Shown here piece after piece: positions 8,852 through 18,054 of a stretch of 64,000 bases of DNA. The DNA comes from CALARM01 sp964431735. GTDB lineage: Bacteria > Vulcanimicrobiota > SpSt-956 > JAKJGF01. Positions within the stretch are counted from its first letter, which is position 1; each line of letters begins with the position of its first letter. The position numbers were made by a program, and so were the translations under genes. A model generated the notes under the pieces. That model saw only the letters and a list, made by a program, of their open reading frames with translations. It made no database searches and was not told the origin of the DNA. Where the stretch lies: the NCBI GenBank assembly GCA_964431735.1, contig CAYSLJ010000007.1, positions 13,883 through 77,882 on the forward strand. Direction: 5' to 3'.

Positions 8852-10477
8852 ATGATAAATGGCGATGTGAGAAATTTACCGGTAAAAAGTCAACAGAGTC
8901 TTCCTGGCCTGATGTCCTGCAAAAAATCTCCGGAAAAACAGGAAGAACCGAAAGATACTATTTCTTTGCAGGGAAAAAGTATTTTAGATGATCATGTTAT
9001 CATGCCTCCCAATCTTAACAAGATTTCTATAAATAAGACCCTCGTGAATTTTGCGGAAAGTCTTGAAGAAAAATCTGCTACAGGTCAGGAAAAAGAATGG
9101 ACTATCATGTTTTATATGGATGGTGCCAATGATTTAGAACCACATATGGCAAAGGCCATGCTTGACCTGGAAAATGTCGGATCCAATGATAAGGTAAATC
9201 TTGTGGCTCAGATTGCCCGTCTTTCTCAGGATGAAGTAAAGAAAGTTCTGGGAGAAAAATATAAAGATAATCCGAAGGCTCTGGAAGAAGTAAGAAATCA
9301 TAAAACCAATGTTGACGGCGATTGGAACGGTGTAAGGAGATATTACATTGTCAACAATCAGGACACTGCATCAAGACATCCCTATTATACATCGACTATG
9401 GAAAAAAACCTTTATCTTACTGATATAAGCCACCCCCAGACTCTGGCAGATTTTGTTTCGTGGGGTATAAAAAAATACCCTGCAAAACATTATATGCTTG
9501 TGTTTATGGACCATGGCGCAGGGTGGCCGGGAGCCCTCAATAATGATTTCAGCGGCTATAACGGACAGATGATGAGCACTCCCAGTATAGCTGAAGCTTT
9601 GAAAACTGCAGAAAAAACGACAAATAAAAAATTGGATATAGTCCATTTTGCCACATGCCTTATGGGATCATCGGAAGTGGCCTATCAGCTCAAGGACTCC
9701 GCAGATTACATGATAGCTTCGGAAGAGATGGGTACTACAAAAGCCCTTAATTATGGTCCTGTCCTTCAAAAAATTAACGACTCACTCAGAAACGGCGGGA
9801 GCTCAACAAAGGACCTCTCAAGAATGATAGTAAATCATTTCAAAGAGAATCAGGACGCTTTCATGACTCATGCTGCCATAGATCTTTCTATGATGGAAGA
9901 AGTCAAGAATAAGATTGACGAACTGGCACTGGCTTTACACAATACTGCTACATCTGTGAATCTTCTGAAAGAGATCATAGGAGGAGTTCAGAATTACGGC
10001 AATCTTTCCTTTGAAGACACCTATAGAGATTACAGAGATTTAAAAGATTTTGCCAATGCTATTATGCTGGATGACAGAATAACAGATGAAAAACTGAAGG
10101 TTGCTGCATTTAATGTGCGCCTGGCTGTAGAACAGGCAGTTGTAGGAATTACACCTCCTGCCACATATACAAGAGAAGAAACTGCAGGCGTTACTGTGGA
10201 ACATCATGGGAGACGCAAAATAACACGGGTAAATGTTATTGAAGAAGATATTGGCGGCGGAGGTATGTCCATATATTTACCTCTCGAGAAAAAAGCTGAT
10301 TATGATAAATTGAAACAGGATTACAGCCAGCTTGATATAGCACAGAAGACTCAATGGGATGAGTTTGTAGATAAAGAGGTAAATTCTCCTTCCGCAGCTG
10401 ATAAGGGGTGGACTGATTTAGTCCGGACTCTTGAAAGAGGAATAAACTCTCCTTCCGGCGATGGCGGGAAAGCATAA
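8852..10477 (+). CDS. Clostripain-like (family C11) cysteine peptidase
   Basis: 541 aa. Residues 80-430 resemble peptidase C11: WTIMFYMDGANDLE at the first core strand, the catalytic histidine in FMDHGAGWPG (H221) and the catalytic cysteine in HFATCLMGSSEVAYQ (C269). Family members cut after Arg or Lys and often self-activate. The first ~75 residues are low-complexity and there is no signal peptide, so the enzyme may act inside the cell or need an unusual export route. The nearby double-PDZ protein is a possible partner (inference only). An extended -10 lies upstream and a strong terminator downstream, so it is probably monocistronic. Confidence 0.88.
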   Translation: MINGDVRNLPVKSQQSLPGLMSCKKSPEKQEEPKDTISLQGKSILDDHVIMPPNLNKISINKTLVNFAESLEEKSATGQEKEWTIMFYMDGANDLEPHMAKAMLDLENVGSNDKVNLVAQIARLSQDEVKKVLGEKYKDNPKALEEVRNHKTNVDGDWNGVRRYYIVNNQDTASRHPYYTSTMEKNLYLTDISHPQTLADFVSWGIKKYPAKHYMLVFMDHGAGWPGALNNDFSGYNGQMMSTPSIAEALKTAEKTTNKKLDIVHFATCLMGSSEVAYQLKDSADYMIASEEMGTTKALNYGPVLQKINDSLRNGGSSTKDLSRMIVNHFKENQDAFMTHAAIDLSMMEEVKNKIDELALALHNTATSVNLLKEIIGGVQNYGNLSFEDTYRDYRDLKDFANAIMLDDRITDEKLKVAAFNVRLAVEQAVVGITPPATYTREETAGVTVEHHGRRKITRVNVIEEDIGGGGMSIYLPLEKKADYDKLKQDYSQLDIAQKTQWDEFVDKEVNSPSAADKGWTDLVRTLERGINSPSGDGGKA

Positions 10478-10492
10478 TCTTTCCGTATATTT

Positions 10493-10520
10493 AAAGGGGG
10501 CGGTTTCAACCGCCCCCTTT
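10493..10520 (+). terminator. Intrinsic terminator after C11 peptidase
   Basis: A perfect 13-bp stem (AAAGGGGGCGGTT with AACCGCCCCCTTT) and a 2-nt apex, starting 15 bases after the stop codon, followed by TGTATT. Very GC-rich for this genome. Confidence 0.85.
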
Positions 10521-10591
10521 TGTATTCAGTGGTTATCGGGAAATAACTACATTATATATCGTGATGGGTACCTGTGATAATAACCTTTCTG

Positions 10592-10670
10592 CTGATTTGA
10601 GCATAGGCATGTAATAAAATTATTTCTCCCGTCACGCGTAACCCGTTACGAGTTACGATTCTCATATAAA
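10592..10670. repeat. Composite of MITE-A left end and family-B tail
   Basis: Starts CTGATTTGAGCATAGGCATG like MITE A, continues CTCCCGTCACGCG, and ends GATTCTCATATAAA like family B. The two families evidently share or exchange modules. Confidence 0.6.
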
Positions 10671-10687
10671 TCCGTGTGACCATGTGG

Positions 10688-12463
10688 TCAGACGTTTTTC
10701 CCGCACCGAAAACCTATATCTATAAACCAGTTTGCCGGATCTTCAGAACCTCTTATAAAACATCGTGTCTGTTCCATTGAGCTGTTCCATGCTCCTCCGC
10801 GAATTACTTTTAATTGAGAAGAATATTTCGGGTTTAACTTTATATTTCCGCCATATGGAGTATAATCACTTGAAGTCCATTCCCATACATTTCCGCACAT
10901 ATCAAATACACCGTAATAGCTTTTACCTTCGGGAAAACTTCTTACAGGTGTGGTTCCTTTCAGATCTGATTCTTTACAGTTAAGTCTGGTAGAGTCCAAT
11001 TTGTTGCCCCATGACCACTGTCTTCCATCAATCCATCTTGCTGCTTTTTCCCATTCCTGTTCTGTGAGGAGCCTTTTACCTGTCCATGTGGCATATGACT
11101 GTGCATCGTACCAGGAAACATTTACTACAGGGTGATGTTCTTTCCCTTCCGTAAAAGATTTTTCCCAGTCTCCGGAGGATTTGTATCCGGTAGAAGTAAC
11201 AAAGTTTTTATATTCCATATTTGTAACGGGATAAGTATCTATATAAAAAGAATTTATATAAATCTTCTGTTTTGGTTTTACATCATCGGGGCATGTTGAA
11301 GTCTTTTCTTTGCGGAACGGAGCAGTAACTTTCTGAAAAATAGTATCGTCTTCTCCGAACCAGAAATCTCCGGCCGGTATGAGGATAAACTCCTGTACAA
11401 AGGATTTTCCCGGTAATTTCAGATTTTTATGCCAGAAATCATCAGATCTTTCTCTTGCTTTATCTTCTCCGTCTTTTTTCTGAGAAAGTCTGTCAACATA
11501 ATTTGATATTCTGTCAGGAACATGACTTATATTTGAATTATCAGTTTTCTTTATGAGACCACCGGCATTTTTTGCCTGTAATAATGCTTTTTTCATTTCA
11601 CATGCATTACTGTATCTTCTGTCAGGATAATCCTGAAGGGCTTTTATGAGAAACTGTTCTATATTAACGGAAAGGGAAGGATTTATATTACGAATCGGTT
11701 CAAATTTACATGGAGCTGAAAGAGTTCCCGTCAGTAGATGATGCATGGTAGCAGCAAGGGAATAGAGGTCGCTTCTTATTTCAGGTTTTCCTTTGAATTG
11801 TTCCGGTGCTGAATAATGAGGAGTACCTATTTTTGTTTGAGTTGCCTGATTATCAGGATGCAGTACCCTTGCTATGCCAAAGTCTATCAGCATTACCCGG
11901 GAGTCTTCTTTGCTGAGCATTATATTTGCAGGTTTGAGATCACGATAGATTATCGGCGGAGATTGGTTGTGGAGATATTCCAGCACATCCAGTATTTCTG
12001 CCGCCAATGTCACCACTTTTTCTTCGTCCAATCCCGGAGTTCCTGCTTCGTTTAACATGGTTTCCAGATCACAGCCGTCTACATAATCCATTATGAGATA
12101 ATATCTTCCGTGCTGGACAAAATAATCCTTTACAACAGGCAGGTTTTTATGGCGTAGTCTTGCGAGGATTTTTGCTTCCTGTTTAAACCTGTCAACAGCA
12201 TACTGTTGTTCTTCACCGGAGGAAAAGCGGACAAACATTTCTTTTACAGCACATGTTTCTTCAAGACGTTTATCATGGGCAATATAAACTGCCCCCATGC
12301 CTCCTGATTTTATCAGTCCTGTGATTTCATATCTGTTATCTAAAAGAACAGATGTAACAAGATTGCCTGTTTCAGTAACATGAGTAATCTGTTCTCCGCA
12401 GGAAGAGCAGTATTTTACATCAGATGTATTTTGTTTGCCACAGTTAGAGCAGAAAACTGTCAT
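10688..12463 (-). CDS. Zinc-ribbon Ser/Thr kinase fused to FGE/sulfatase-modifying-like domain
   Basis: 591 aa. Zinc ribbon C4, C7, C18, C21; kinase domain ~45-300 with SGGMGAVYIA, YRDLKPANIM and LIDFGIARV; a linker; then a formylglycine-generating-enzyme-like domain (~355-591) with IPAGDFWFG, PVTNMEYKNF, VVNVSWYDAQSYATWTGKR, GNVWEWTSSDY and a final DIGFRC. In true FGE two cysteines in the RGGS...C....C strand do catalysis; here RGGAWNSSMEQTRC has only one, so the domain is more likely a binding or sensor module. Kinase-FGE fusions are known in Planctomycetes, Myxobacteria and similar genomes. The ATG is next to a stop-free heptamer array. Confidence 0.9.
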   Translation of the reverse strand: MTVFCSNCGKQNTSDVKYCSSCGEQITHVTETGNLVTSVLLDNRYEITGLIKSGGMGAVYIAHDKRLEETCAVKEMFVRFSSGEEQQYAVDRFKQEAKILARLRHKNLPVVKDYFVQHGRYYLIMDYVDGCDLETMLNEAGTPGLDEEKVVTLAAEILDVLEYLHNQSPPIIYRDLKPANIMLSKEDSRVMLIDFGIARVLHPDNQATQTKIGTPHYSAPEQFKGKPEIRSDLYSLAATMHHLLTGTLSAPCKFEPIRNINPSLSVNIEQFLIKALQDYPDRRYSNACEMKKALLQAKNAGGLIKKTDNSNISHVPDRISNYVDRLSQKKDGEDKARERSDDFWHKNLKLPGKSFVQEFILIPAGDFWFGEDDTIFQKVTAPFRKEKTSTCPDDVKPKQKIYINSFYIDTYPVTNMEYKNFVTSTGYKSSGDWEKSFTEGKEHHPVVNVSWYDAQSYATWTGKRLLTEQEWEKAARWIDGRQWSWGNKLDSTRLNCKESDLKGTTPVRSFPEGKSYYGVFDMCGNVWEWTSSDYTPYGGNIKLNPKYSSQLKVIRGGAWNSSMEQTRCFIRGSEDPANWFIDIGFRCGKNV

Positions 12464-12471
12464 TGTTAAAT

Positions 12472-12502
12472 CGTGACGCGTGACGCGTGACGCGTGACGC
12501 GT
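12472..12502. repeat. CGTGACG heptamer array beside kinase start
   Basis: Four consecutive CGTGACG units immediately 5' of the minus-strand kinase. On the kinase coding strand they read CGTCACG and contain no stop codon. Confidence 0.88.
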
Positions 12503-12726
12503 TCATTACTCACTTTTCAATTTTCACTTTTTAATTTTCACGACTCACGACTCACGACTCACCACTTACAAGATTATACCAGTTAAATAGAAAATAGGGA
12601 AGACCTACAAAAAATTGGCATAAAAATTGCCATATTATTTTACAGAATATAGTAGTTTCATAATTATCCATAAATAATGACCTCGTAATGCTTAAAGCGT
12701 AATGTGTGATGCCCGGGGCTTAAACC

Positions 12727-12754
12727 CGTCACGCGTTACGCGTTACGCGTCACG
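12727..12754. repeat. CGTYACG heptamer array
   Basis: Four units (GTCACGC, GTTACGC, GTTACGC, GTCACG) about 60 bases upstream of ATG 12815, in the stop-free orientation relative to that gene. Confidence 0.88.
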
Positions 12755-12814
12755 ATAACTTTAATTTTAATAAGTTATGAAATATACTATAAAATATTGA
12801 AGGAGGTCATTCTA

Positions 12815-13861
12815 ATGAACAAAATATCTAAAAAAATTGCCTTTGTGGTACTGTTGATTTCTATGATTACGGGGATTATGCAGATTACCTGTGCTGCCAG
12901 TCTATCTCCTCAGTGGGCTGTTCTTACTGCAGAACAGAAGAGATTTTTACTCGAAGCATTCAATATAAATGAGAATGAGCAGAAAACTCTCTGGGAACCA
13001 ATGCCTGAGAATATTAAGCAGTTTATTATTGATTCTATATGGAAATCTATGACGCCGGAGAAACAGCAACAGGTTTTAATTTATGCCCATATAGACAAAC
13101 CGTTCAGCAAGGATTCCGATGAAGCGTCAAAGATACCTGCGCCTAAATGGAATTCTCTTTCTGCACGGCAGCAGGGTATACTTATACAGGCTTTTAATTT
13201 TGACGATACACAGCTTGCCGTCTGGAGTAATCTGCCTGTAGAAATAAAACAGGTATATATCGATGCTGCCTGGCCTTATATTGATATTCAGAAGAAACAT
13301 CACGTTCTGTCTGCGACAGAAAATAAAGAACCTTATGCCAGTCCCACGCCGGGAACTTATTCTTATCCTTCGTCTACTCCCACGCCGGGAACTTATTCCT
13401 ATCCTTCGTCTACTCCCACGCCGGGCACATATTATTCTTCTTCATCAGAAGCAGCGCCTGTATGGAATACCATGAACGCATCCCAGCAGCAGGCACTTAT
13501 GATGGTCATGAATTTTGACTCCACTCAGACCATGATATGGACTTATCTTACACCTGAGATGAAACAGATGTTTGTAGATTATATATGGCAGTATTTCAAT
13601 GAAGATATAAAAACAGAGATTATGGCAGGTAATACGCAGAAAATTCAGGTAATCATGGCAGAACAGGCAAAAAATTCTATAGTATCTCCTCAGTGGAATA
13701 CACTTGATGCGGAAAAGCAGCAGAAGCTTGTAGTGCTTATGAAACTGGATCCGACTCTCTGGAATTTTCTCCCTGTAGAAATGAAGCAGGGCTTTATTAA
13801 TACTATCTGGAAATTTATTCCCCCTCAGAAACAGAAGGAAATAATGGATGAAGTGGATTAA
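12815..13861 (+). CDS. Secreted protein with four tandem ~60-residue repeats
   Basis: 348 aa from the ATG preceded by AGGAGGT at 12801-12807; a TTG six codons upstream overlaps that ribosome site and is rejected. A signal peptide (about 1-28, hydrophobic core IAFVVLLISMITGIM, cut near CAA) precedes four copies of a unit with consensus PQW..L....Q..L.....(N/D)......W..(M/L)P...KQ.(F/Y)I...W....P..Q. I do not recognise the family. A Pro-Thr-Gly-Tyr linker encoded by a 36-bp tandem repeat lies between units two and three. The conserved Trp/Gln pattern suggests an extracellular helical repeat. Confidence 0.8.
   Translation: MNKISKKIAFVVLLISMITGIMQITCAASLSPQWAVLTAEQKRFLLEAFNINENEQKTLWEPMPENIKQFIIDSIWKSMTPEKQQQVLIYAHIDKPFSKDSDEASKIPAPKWNSLSARQQGILIQAFNFDDTQLAVWSNLPVEIKQVYIDAAWPYIDIQKKHHVLSATENKEPYASPTPGTYSYPSSTPTPGTYSYPSSTPTPGTYYSSSSEAAPVWNTMNASQQQALMMVMNFDSTQTMIWTYLTPEMKQMFVDYIWQYFNEDIKTEIMAGNTQKIQVIMAEQAKNSIVSPQWNTLDAEKQQKLVVLMKLDPTLWNFLPVEMKQGFINTIWKFIPPQKQKEIMDEVD
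13339..13434 (+). repeat. 36-bp in-frame tandem repeat
   Basis: Two complete copies and a third partial copy of a 36-bp unit starting CCCACGCCGGGAACTTATTC encode the PTPGTYSYPSST linker. The copies are almost identical, so length variation by slippage is expected. Confidence 0.85.
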
Positions 13862-13870
13862 ATGAAATGG

Positions 13871-13904
13871 GTAACGCGTAACGCTTCATGCGTTACGCGT
13901 TACG
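13871..13904. repeat. Heptamer array, mirror arrangement
   Basis: GTAACGCGTAACGC, then TTCATGC, then GTTACGCGTTACG: units pointing in opposite directions between two convergent genes, so each gene meets stop-containing units first. Confidence 0.85.
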
Positions 13905-13909
13905 TCCTT

Positions 13910-16468
13910 TTAAATCCACATAATGAAATTCATGGAATAGGGATTGCAGAGATCTACATGGTGGGGGAGCATGCGAAGCACGAACCCGTGGCGGCCGCTG
14001 CTCATACATGGTATATGTCCTGTAAACAGGTACGTTCCCGGTGAAACTTCTTTTACATTGTTCATAGGAATGGCTATACCCGATGCAATCTGTGCTTTTA
14101 TATCCAGGGGGCCGTAATATATATCTAACTGTATATCCTTTGGTTTCAGAGACCCCATATGTATTTTTGCCTCAATAGTAAGTTCGTGACCTACTTTCAG
14201 GTCGGAAGAAGAAGTGGAGTTTACATATTCCACCTTTATCTCATGCCAGTGTTCTCTTATACGTGTTTTCCAGGCTGAAAGGGCTCTGGCTCTGGTATAA
14301 TTATCTTCTCTCAGACGGGAAGCAAGCTCTGACGACGGGAAATAAAATCTTGTCGCATATTCTGAAACCATACGGTTTGTATTGAACCTCGGCACCAGTT
14401 TCCTCATGGAATTTTTCATCATATTTATCCACTTGTTTGGAAGACCGCTTCTGCCTCTCTCATAAAACATAGGAATAACTTCTCCTTCGAGAAGATCATA
14501 AAGAGCACTTGCTTCTATTTCATCCTGATAGTTATGATCATCATAGCTTTCTCCACACCCTATAGCCCAGCCTACATCTCTTTCATATCCTTCACACCAC
14601 CATCCGTCCAGGGTGCTTACATTGATACAACCGTTGAGGGCTGCTTTCATGCCGCTTGTACCGCTGGCTTCCAGAGGACGACGGGGATTGTTTAACCATA
14701 CATCACAGCCTGTTACCATGTAATGGGCTACTTCTATATCGTAATCTTCTATGAATACAAGGTGATTTCTGAATGGTTCATGACGTATTTGATGAATAAT
14801 CTGCTGGATGAATTTTTTCCCTGCCGTATCCTGGGGATGGGCTTTACCTGCAATGATTATCTGAAGAGGTCTGTCTTTATTTGTAAGGATTTTTTCAATT
14901 CTTGCGAGGTCCTTTAAAATGAGTGTTGCTCTTTTATATGTGGCAAACCTTCTTGCAAAACCTATTGTAAGAGCTTCAGGGTTAAGGACTTCTTCTGCCT
15001 GTTCTATCTCAAGTCTTGATGCTCCTCTTCTTTCCAGTTGCTGTTTCAATCTTTTTCTGGCAAATGCCACAAGACGTTCTCTTCTTCTTTCATGGGTGCG
15101 CCATAATTCTTCTCCCGGTATAGTATCGCCTCTATCCCATATTTCCTGATCTATAGGTTCTGTTCTCCACCGGGGGCCTATATAACGGTCAAGAAGTCCT
15201 GCCATATCACGGGAAATCCAGGAAGGATTATGAATACCATTGGTAAGGGAACCTATCGGTATATCATTCTCAGGCACATCGGGATACATTGACTGCCACA
15301 TACGGCGGGAAACCTGTCCATGTAATTCGCTTACGCCGTTTGTGCGTCCTGAGAGGGTGAGAGCCAGAACTGCCATATTGAAAGGTTCTTCACGATTTCC
15401 TGCATCTTTTCTGCCGAGACCCAGAAAATCATCTCTGGAAATCTTGAGTCTGGGATAAAATTGTCCGAAATATTTATCCATAAGTTCTATGGAGAATATA
15501 TCTATACCTGCCGGCACAGGTGTATGGGTTGTAAAGATATTGCTTACCATGGTAGCCTCATAGGCTTCCAGAAAAGTAAGGCCTTTTTCTTCTATTAACA
15601 TTCTTATTCTTTCCAGACACAGGAAAGCAGAATGCCCTTCGTTTATATGAAATACATCGGGATTTATCCCCATAGCTTTCAGTGCTCTTACTCCTCCTAT
15701 ACCGAGTAATATTTCCTGGCATATACGCAGTTCCGTTCCTCCTCCGTAAAGCTGTGATGTTATATCTCTATCCGCTTTTTGAAGATTCTGGGCTATATTT
15801 GTATCTAACAGATAAAGAGGAATACGTCCGATTTGTATCTTCCATATCTGTGCTTTGAGCATTCTTCCCGGAAGTTCCACTTCTATTATGAGAGGACTTC
15901 CGTCTTTTTTATTTACAGGTGTAAGGGGCATATTATAAAAATCATTTTCAGGATATTGTTCCTGCTGCCATCCGTCTGCATTTAAATACTGACGAAAATA
16001 TCCCTGCTGATAGAGGAGACCGATACCTGCAAGAGGAAGGCCCAGATCGCTTGCTGATTTCATGTGATCTCCTGAAAGAACACCGAGACCTCCCGAATAT
16101 ATTGGCAGGCATTCTGCAAGACCGTATTCTGCTGAAAAATAAGCTATTGTGAGAGGTTTTTCCAGAGACTGTTTTTTATACCATGAAGTCTTTGTTTCCA
16201 TGTATTCATCATAACGTTTTATTACTCTCTCCAGATGAGATATATAACCGTCATCTTTAGAACGGACTTCGAGTTTATCCTGTTTTATGCTACCGAGCAT
16301 TATAACAGGATTATGGCGTGTTTTTTCCCACAGCTCTCTGTCCAGTCTTCTGAACAGTTCCGTAGCATCCTGGTTCCAGTACCAGTACATATTATAGGCA
16401 AGTTCCTTTAACCGGGAAAGATTTTCCGGTACAGAAGGATTTACCTGGAATGTGCGAATATTATACAT
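13910..16468 (-). CDS. glgP: Alpha-glucan (glycogen/maltodextrin) phosphorylase
   Basis: 852 aa, full length for the short bacterial/archaeal-type glucan phosphorylases (TIGR02094 class). The N-terminal DUF3417 domain (VNPSVPENLSRLKELAYNMYW) is followed by GLGVLSGDHMKSASDLGLP, HINEGHSAF, TTHTPVPAGID and the pyridoxal-phosphate lysine motif GTSGMKA (K608). It releases glucose-1-phosphate from alpha-1,4-glucans in the cytoplasm using inorganic phosphate. The start is supported by AGGAGGAAAATTA before the ATG. No other glycogen genes are adjacent, so its operon context is uninformative. Confidence 0.95.
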   Translation of the reverse strand: MYNIRTFQVNPSVPENLSRLKELAYNMYWYWNQDATELFRRLDRELWEKTRHNPVIMLGSIKQDKLEVRSKDDGYISHLERVIKRYDEYMETKTSWYKKQSLEKPLTIAYFSAEYGLAECLPIYSGGLGVLSGDHMKSASDLGLPLAGIGLLYQQGYFRQYLNADGWQQEQYPENDFYNMPLTPVNKKDGSPLIIEVELPGRMLKAQIWKIQIGRIPLYLLDTNIAQNLQKADRDITSQLYGGGTELRICQEILLGIGGVRALKAMGINPDVFHINEGHSAFLCLERIRMLIEEKGLTFLEAYEATMVSNIFTTHTPVPAGIDIFSIELMDKYFGQFYPRLKISRDDFLGLGRKDAGNREEPFNMAVLALTLSGRTNGVSELHGQVSRRMWQSMYPDVPENDIPIGSLTNGIHNPSWISRDMAGLLDRYIGPRWRTEPIDQEIWDRGDTIPGEELWRTHERRRERLVAFARKRLKQQLERRGASRLEIEQAEEVLNPEALTIGFARRFATYKRATLILKDLARIEKILTNKDRPLQIIIAGKAHPQDTAGKKFIQQIIHQIRHEPFRNHLVFIEDYDIEVAHYMVTGCDVWLNNPRRPLEASGTSGMKAALNGCINVSTLDGWWCEGYERDVGWAIGCGESYDDHNYQDEIEASALYDLLEGEVIPMFYERGRSGLPNKWINMMKNSMRKLVPRFNTNRMVSEYATRFYFPSSELASRLREDNYTRARALSAWKTRIREHWHEIKVEYVNSTSSSDLKVGHELTIEAKIHMGSLKPKDIQLDIYYGPLDIKAQIASGIAIPMNNVKEVSPGTYLFTGHIPCMSSGRHGFVLRMLPHHVDLCNPYSMNFIMWI

Positions 16469-16488
16469 TAATTTTCCTCCTTATAATT

Positions 16489-16592
16489 CGTAACGCATGA
16501 TGCGTGATGTGTGATGCGTGATGCGTGATGAGTAATCAATGAAAAGTCTTTTCCTTATTCTCTGGTCACTGGTCACTGGTCACTGATCACTG
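16489..16592. repeat. Bipartite heptamer arrays between two minus-strand genes
   Basis: 16489-16532 has GTGATGC-type units next to the glgP start; on the coding strand they read CATCACG, without stops. 16563-16592 has GGTCACT units next to the upstream gene's stop; on the coding strand these read CAGTGACC, rich in TGA. Confidence 0.85.
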
Positions 16593-16594
16593 TT

Positions 16595-17974
16595 TTACCC
16601 TTTTCCGCTGTTTATTTTTTTCAATGCGTCATTTATTTTTTTAATCATGTCGTTGTCTTTTGCCTTTTCTGCCAGAGGAAGAGCTTTTTCATAATCATGT
16701 CTGGCTTTTTCTTTCTCTTCCTTTGTTTCATATATCTGACCTCTGCAGTAAAGATATCTGTATTCTTCCGGAGCTATCTTTATGGCTTTGTCCAGGCATT
16801 CTATCGATTTATCATAATATTTAGGCCCCATGTTTGCATAGAGTCTTCCTCCTCTGAAGTAAGGCTCAGGATCATCGGGATCCAGTTCTGTCGCTTTACC
16901 GAGATATTCCAGAGCTTTATTGGTGTATTCTAAAGCTTTTTTTTCGTCTTTATTTTTTATTGCTTCTTCTGAAATATGCCAGTAACATGTTCCCAGTTGA
17001 CAGTACAGTTCAGCATTTTTTATGCCGAACGCGATAGCTTTTTCGTAACTTTCTATTGCTTCTTCATAGTTTCCTTTTTGAATAAGTACATCACCCAGGT
17101 TATTATATGGTTTATAATCATCTTTACACAGTTCAGCAGCTTTTCTGTAATATTCTTCTGCTTTGTCATTCTCATTCTGGTCAAAATAAATATTTCCTAT
17201 ATTATTATAGCCGTTCCAGTAAGAAGGATCTTTTGATATGGTCAGTTCGTAACATTCAAGTGCTTTTTCTATATCTGCCATATAATAATAAGTATTTCCT
17301 TTATTCTTTATGGCATCTAAATAATCAGGTTCAATTTCTATGGCTTTGTTAAATTCTGCTAAAGCCTCATCATATTTGTCCTGTTTCATCAAAGCCAGTC
17401 CTTTTGAATTATGTTCTGCTGCTTTCGGATTAGTTTTTTCCGGCTTTTTTGTGGGTTTCGGAGTAGTTTTTTTAACGGGATTTTTCGTAGGTACAGGAGT
17501 TTCTTCCATTGCAGTCGGACTTTCTTTCGCTGTTTCCTCAGGAGATGGAGTTACCTGAGAGACAGTCGGTGGAAGAGAAGCAAGGTATGAACCTTTTCTT
17601 ATAAGACCTTCTTTTGAATTATATACGGGATAATTCCCTTCGCCGACCAGTCCTGTTTCACTGTGAACATTCTCTCCGCCGCATTTTATAATGAAAAAAT
17701 CAGGATCAATCTGAGAAGCATATATATAAGGTTTTTTGCATACAGGACATACAGGTATGGTTTTTATATAGGGATTTACTGAGTCAAGATTTTGAGGATA
17801 ATGACCGTCATTATGACCTGCGTATATTTCACAGGCTTTTGCCAGATTTTTGAGAGAGTTTTCGCATTTTATCAGTTCTTCTTCAGGAGTCATTTTGCTA
17901 TTGTCTGTTTTTTTCTTACAGCCAGAATTTATAATCATAAGTATTATAAACAGACAGATTAAAATTTTTTTCAT
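16595..17974 (-). CDS. TPR lipoprotein
   Basis: 459 aa. The lipoprotein signal MKKILICLFIILMIINSGC puts the lipidated cysteine at C19. Residues 25-130 resemble a type II pseudopilin-like or zinc-binding module (AGHNDGHYPQNLDSVNPYI, then CPVCKKPYIY). A Pro/Thr/Lys-rich linker (135-188) is followed by TPRs from 190 to the end. It is probably a membrane-anchored periplasmic scaffold. The stop codon sits against a stop-rich GGTCACT heptamer array. Function unknown. Confidence 0.82.
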   Translation of the reverse strand: MKKILICLFIILMIINSGCKKKTDNSKMTPEEELIKCENSLKNLAKACEIYAGHNDGHYPQNLDSVNPYIKTIPVCPVCKKPYIYASQIDPDFFIIKCGGENVHSETGLVGEGNYPVYNSKEGLIRKGSYLASLPPTVSQVTPSPEETAKESPTAMEETPVPTKNPVKKTTPKPTKKPEKTNPKAAEHNSKGLALMKQDKYDEALAEFNKAIEIEPDYLDAIKNKGNTYYYMADIEKALECYELTISKDPSYWNGYNNIGNIYFDQNENDKAEEYYRKAAELCKDDYKPYNNLGDVLIQKGNYEEAIESYEKAIAFGIKNAELYCQLGTCYWHISEEAIKNKDEKKALEYTNKALEYLGKATELDPDDPEPYFRGGRLYANMGPKYYDKSIECLDKAIKIAPEEYRYLYCRGQIYETKEEKEKARHDYEKALPLAEKAKDNDMIKKINDALKKINSGKG

Positions 17975-18054
17975 ATAAAATCTCTCCTTTCGTTGATAAT
18001 ACTGATTTCTTACTACTGAACATAAACATGTTACAAAGGTATTCCTCTGTAAAA

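Larger units (their letters stand above)
12464..12814. other. Divergent intergenic region with three heptamer types
   Basis: No gene is seen. Contents: CGTGACG units (12472-12502), CACTTTTCA-type repeats and a CGACTCA triplication (about 12508-12560), AT-rich DNA, and a second CGTYACG array (12727-12754) shortly before the secreted protein gene. Confidence 0.75.

Noticed and set aside
13871..13904. ACGCGT as a regulator operator
   Set aside because: ACGCGT arises automatically at every junction of CGTNACG units; nothing shows a specific regulator.
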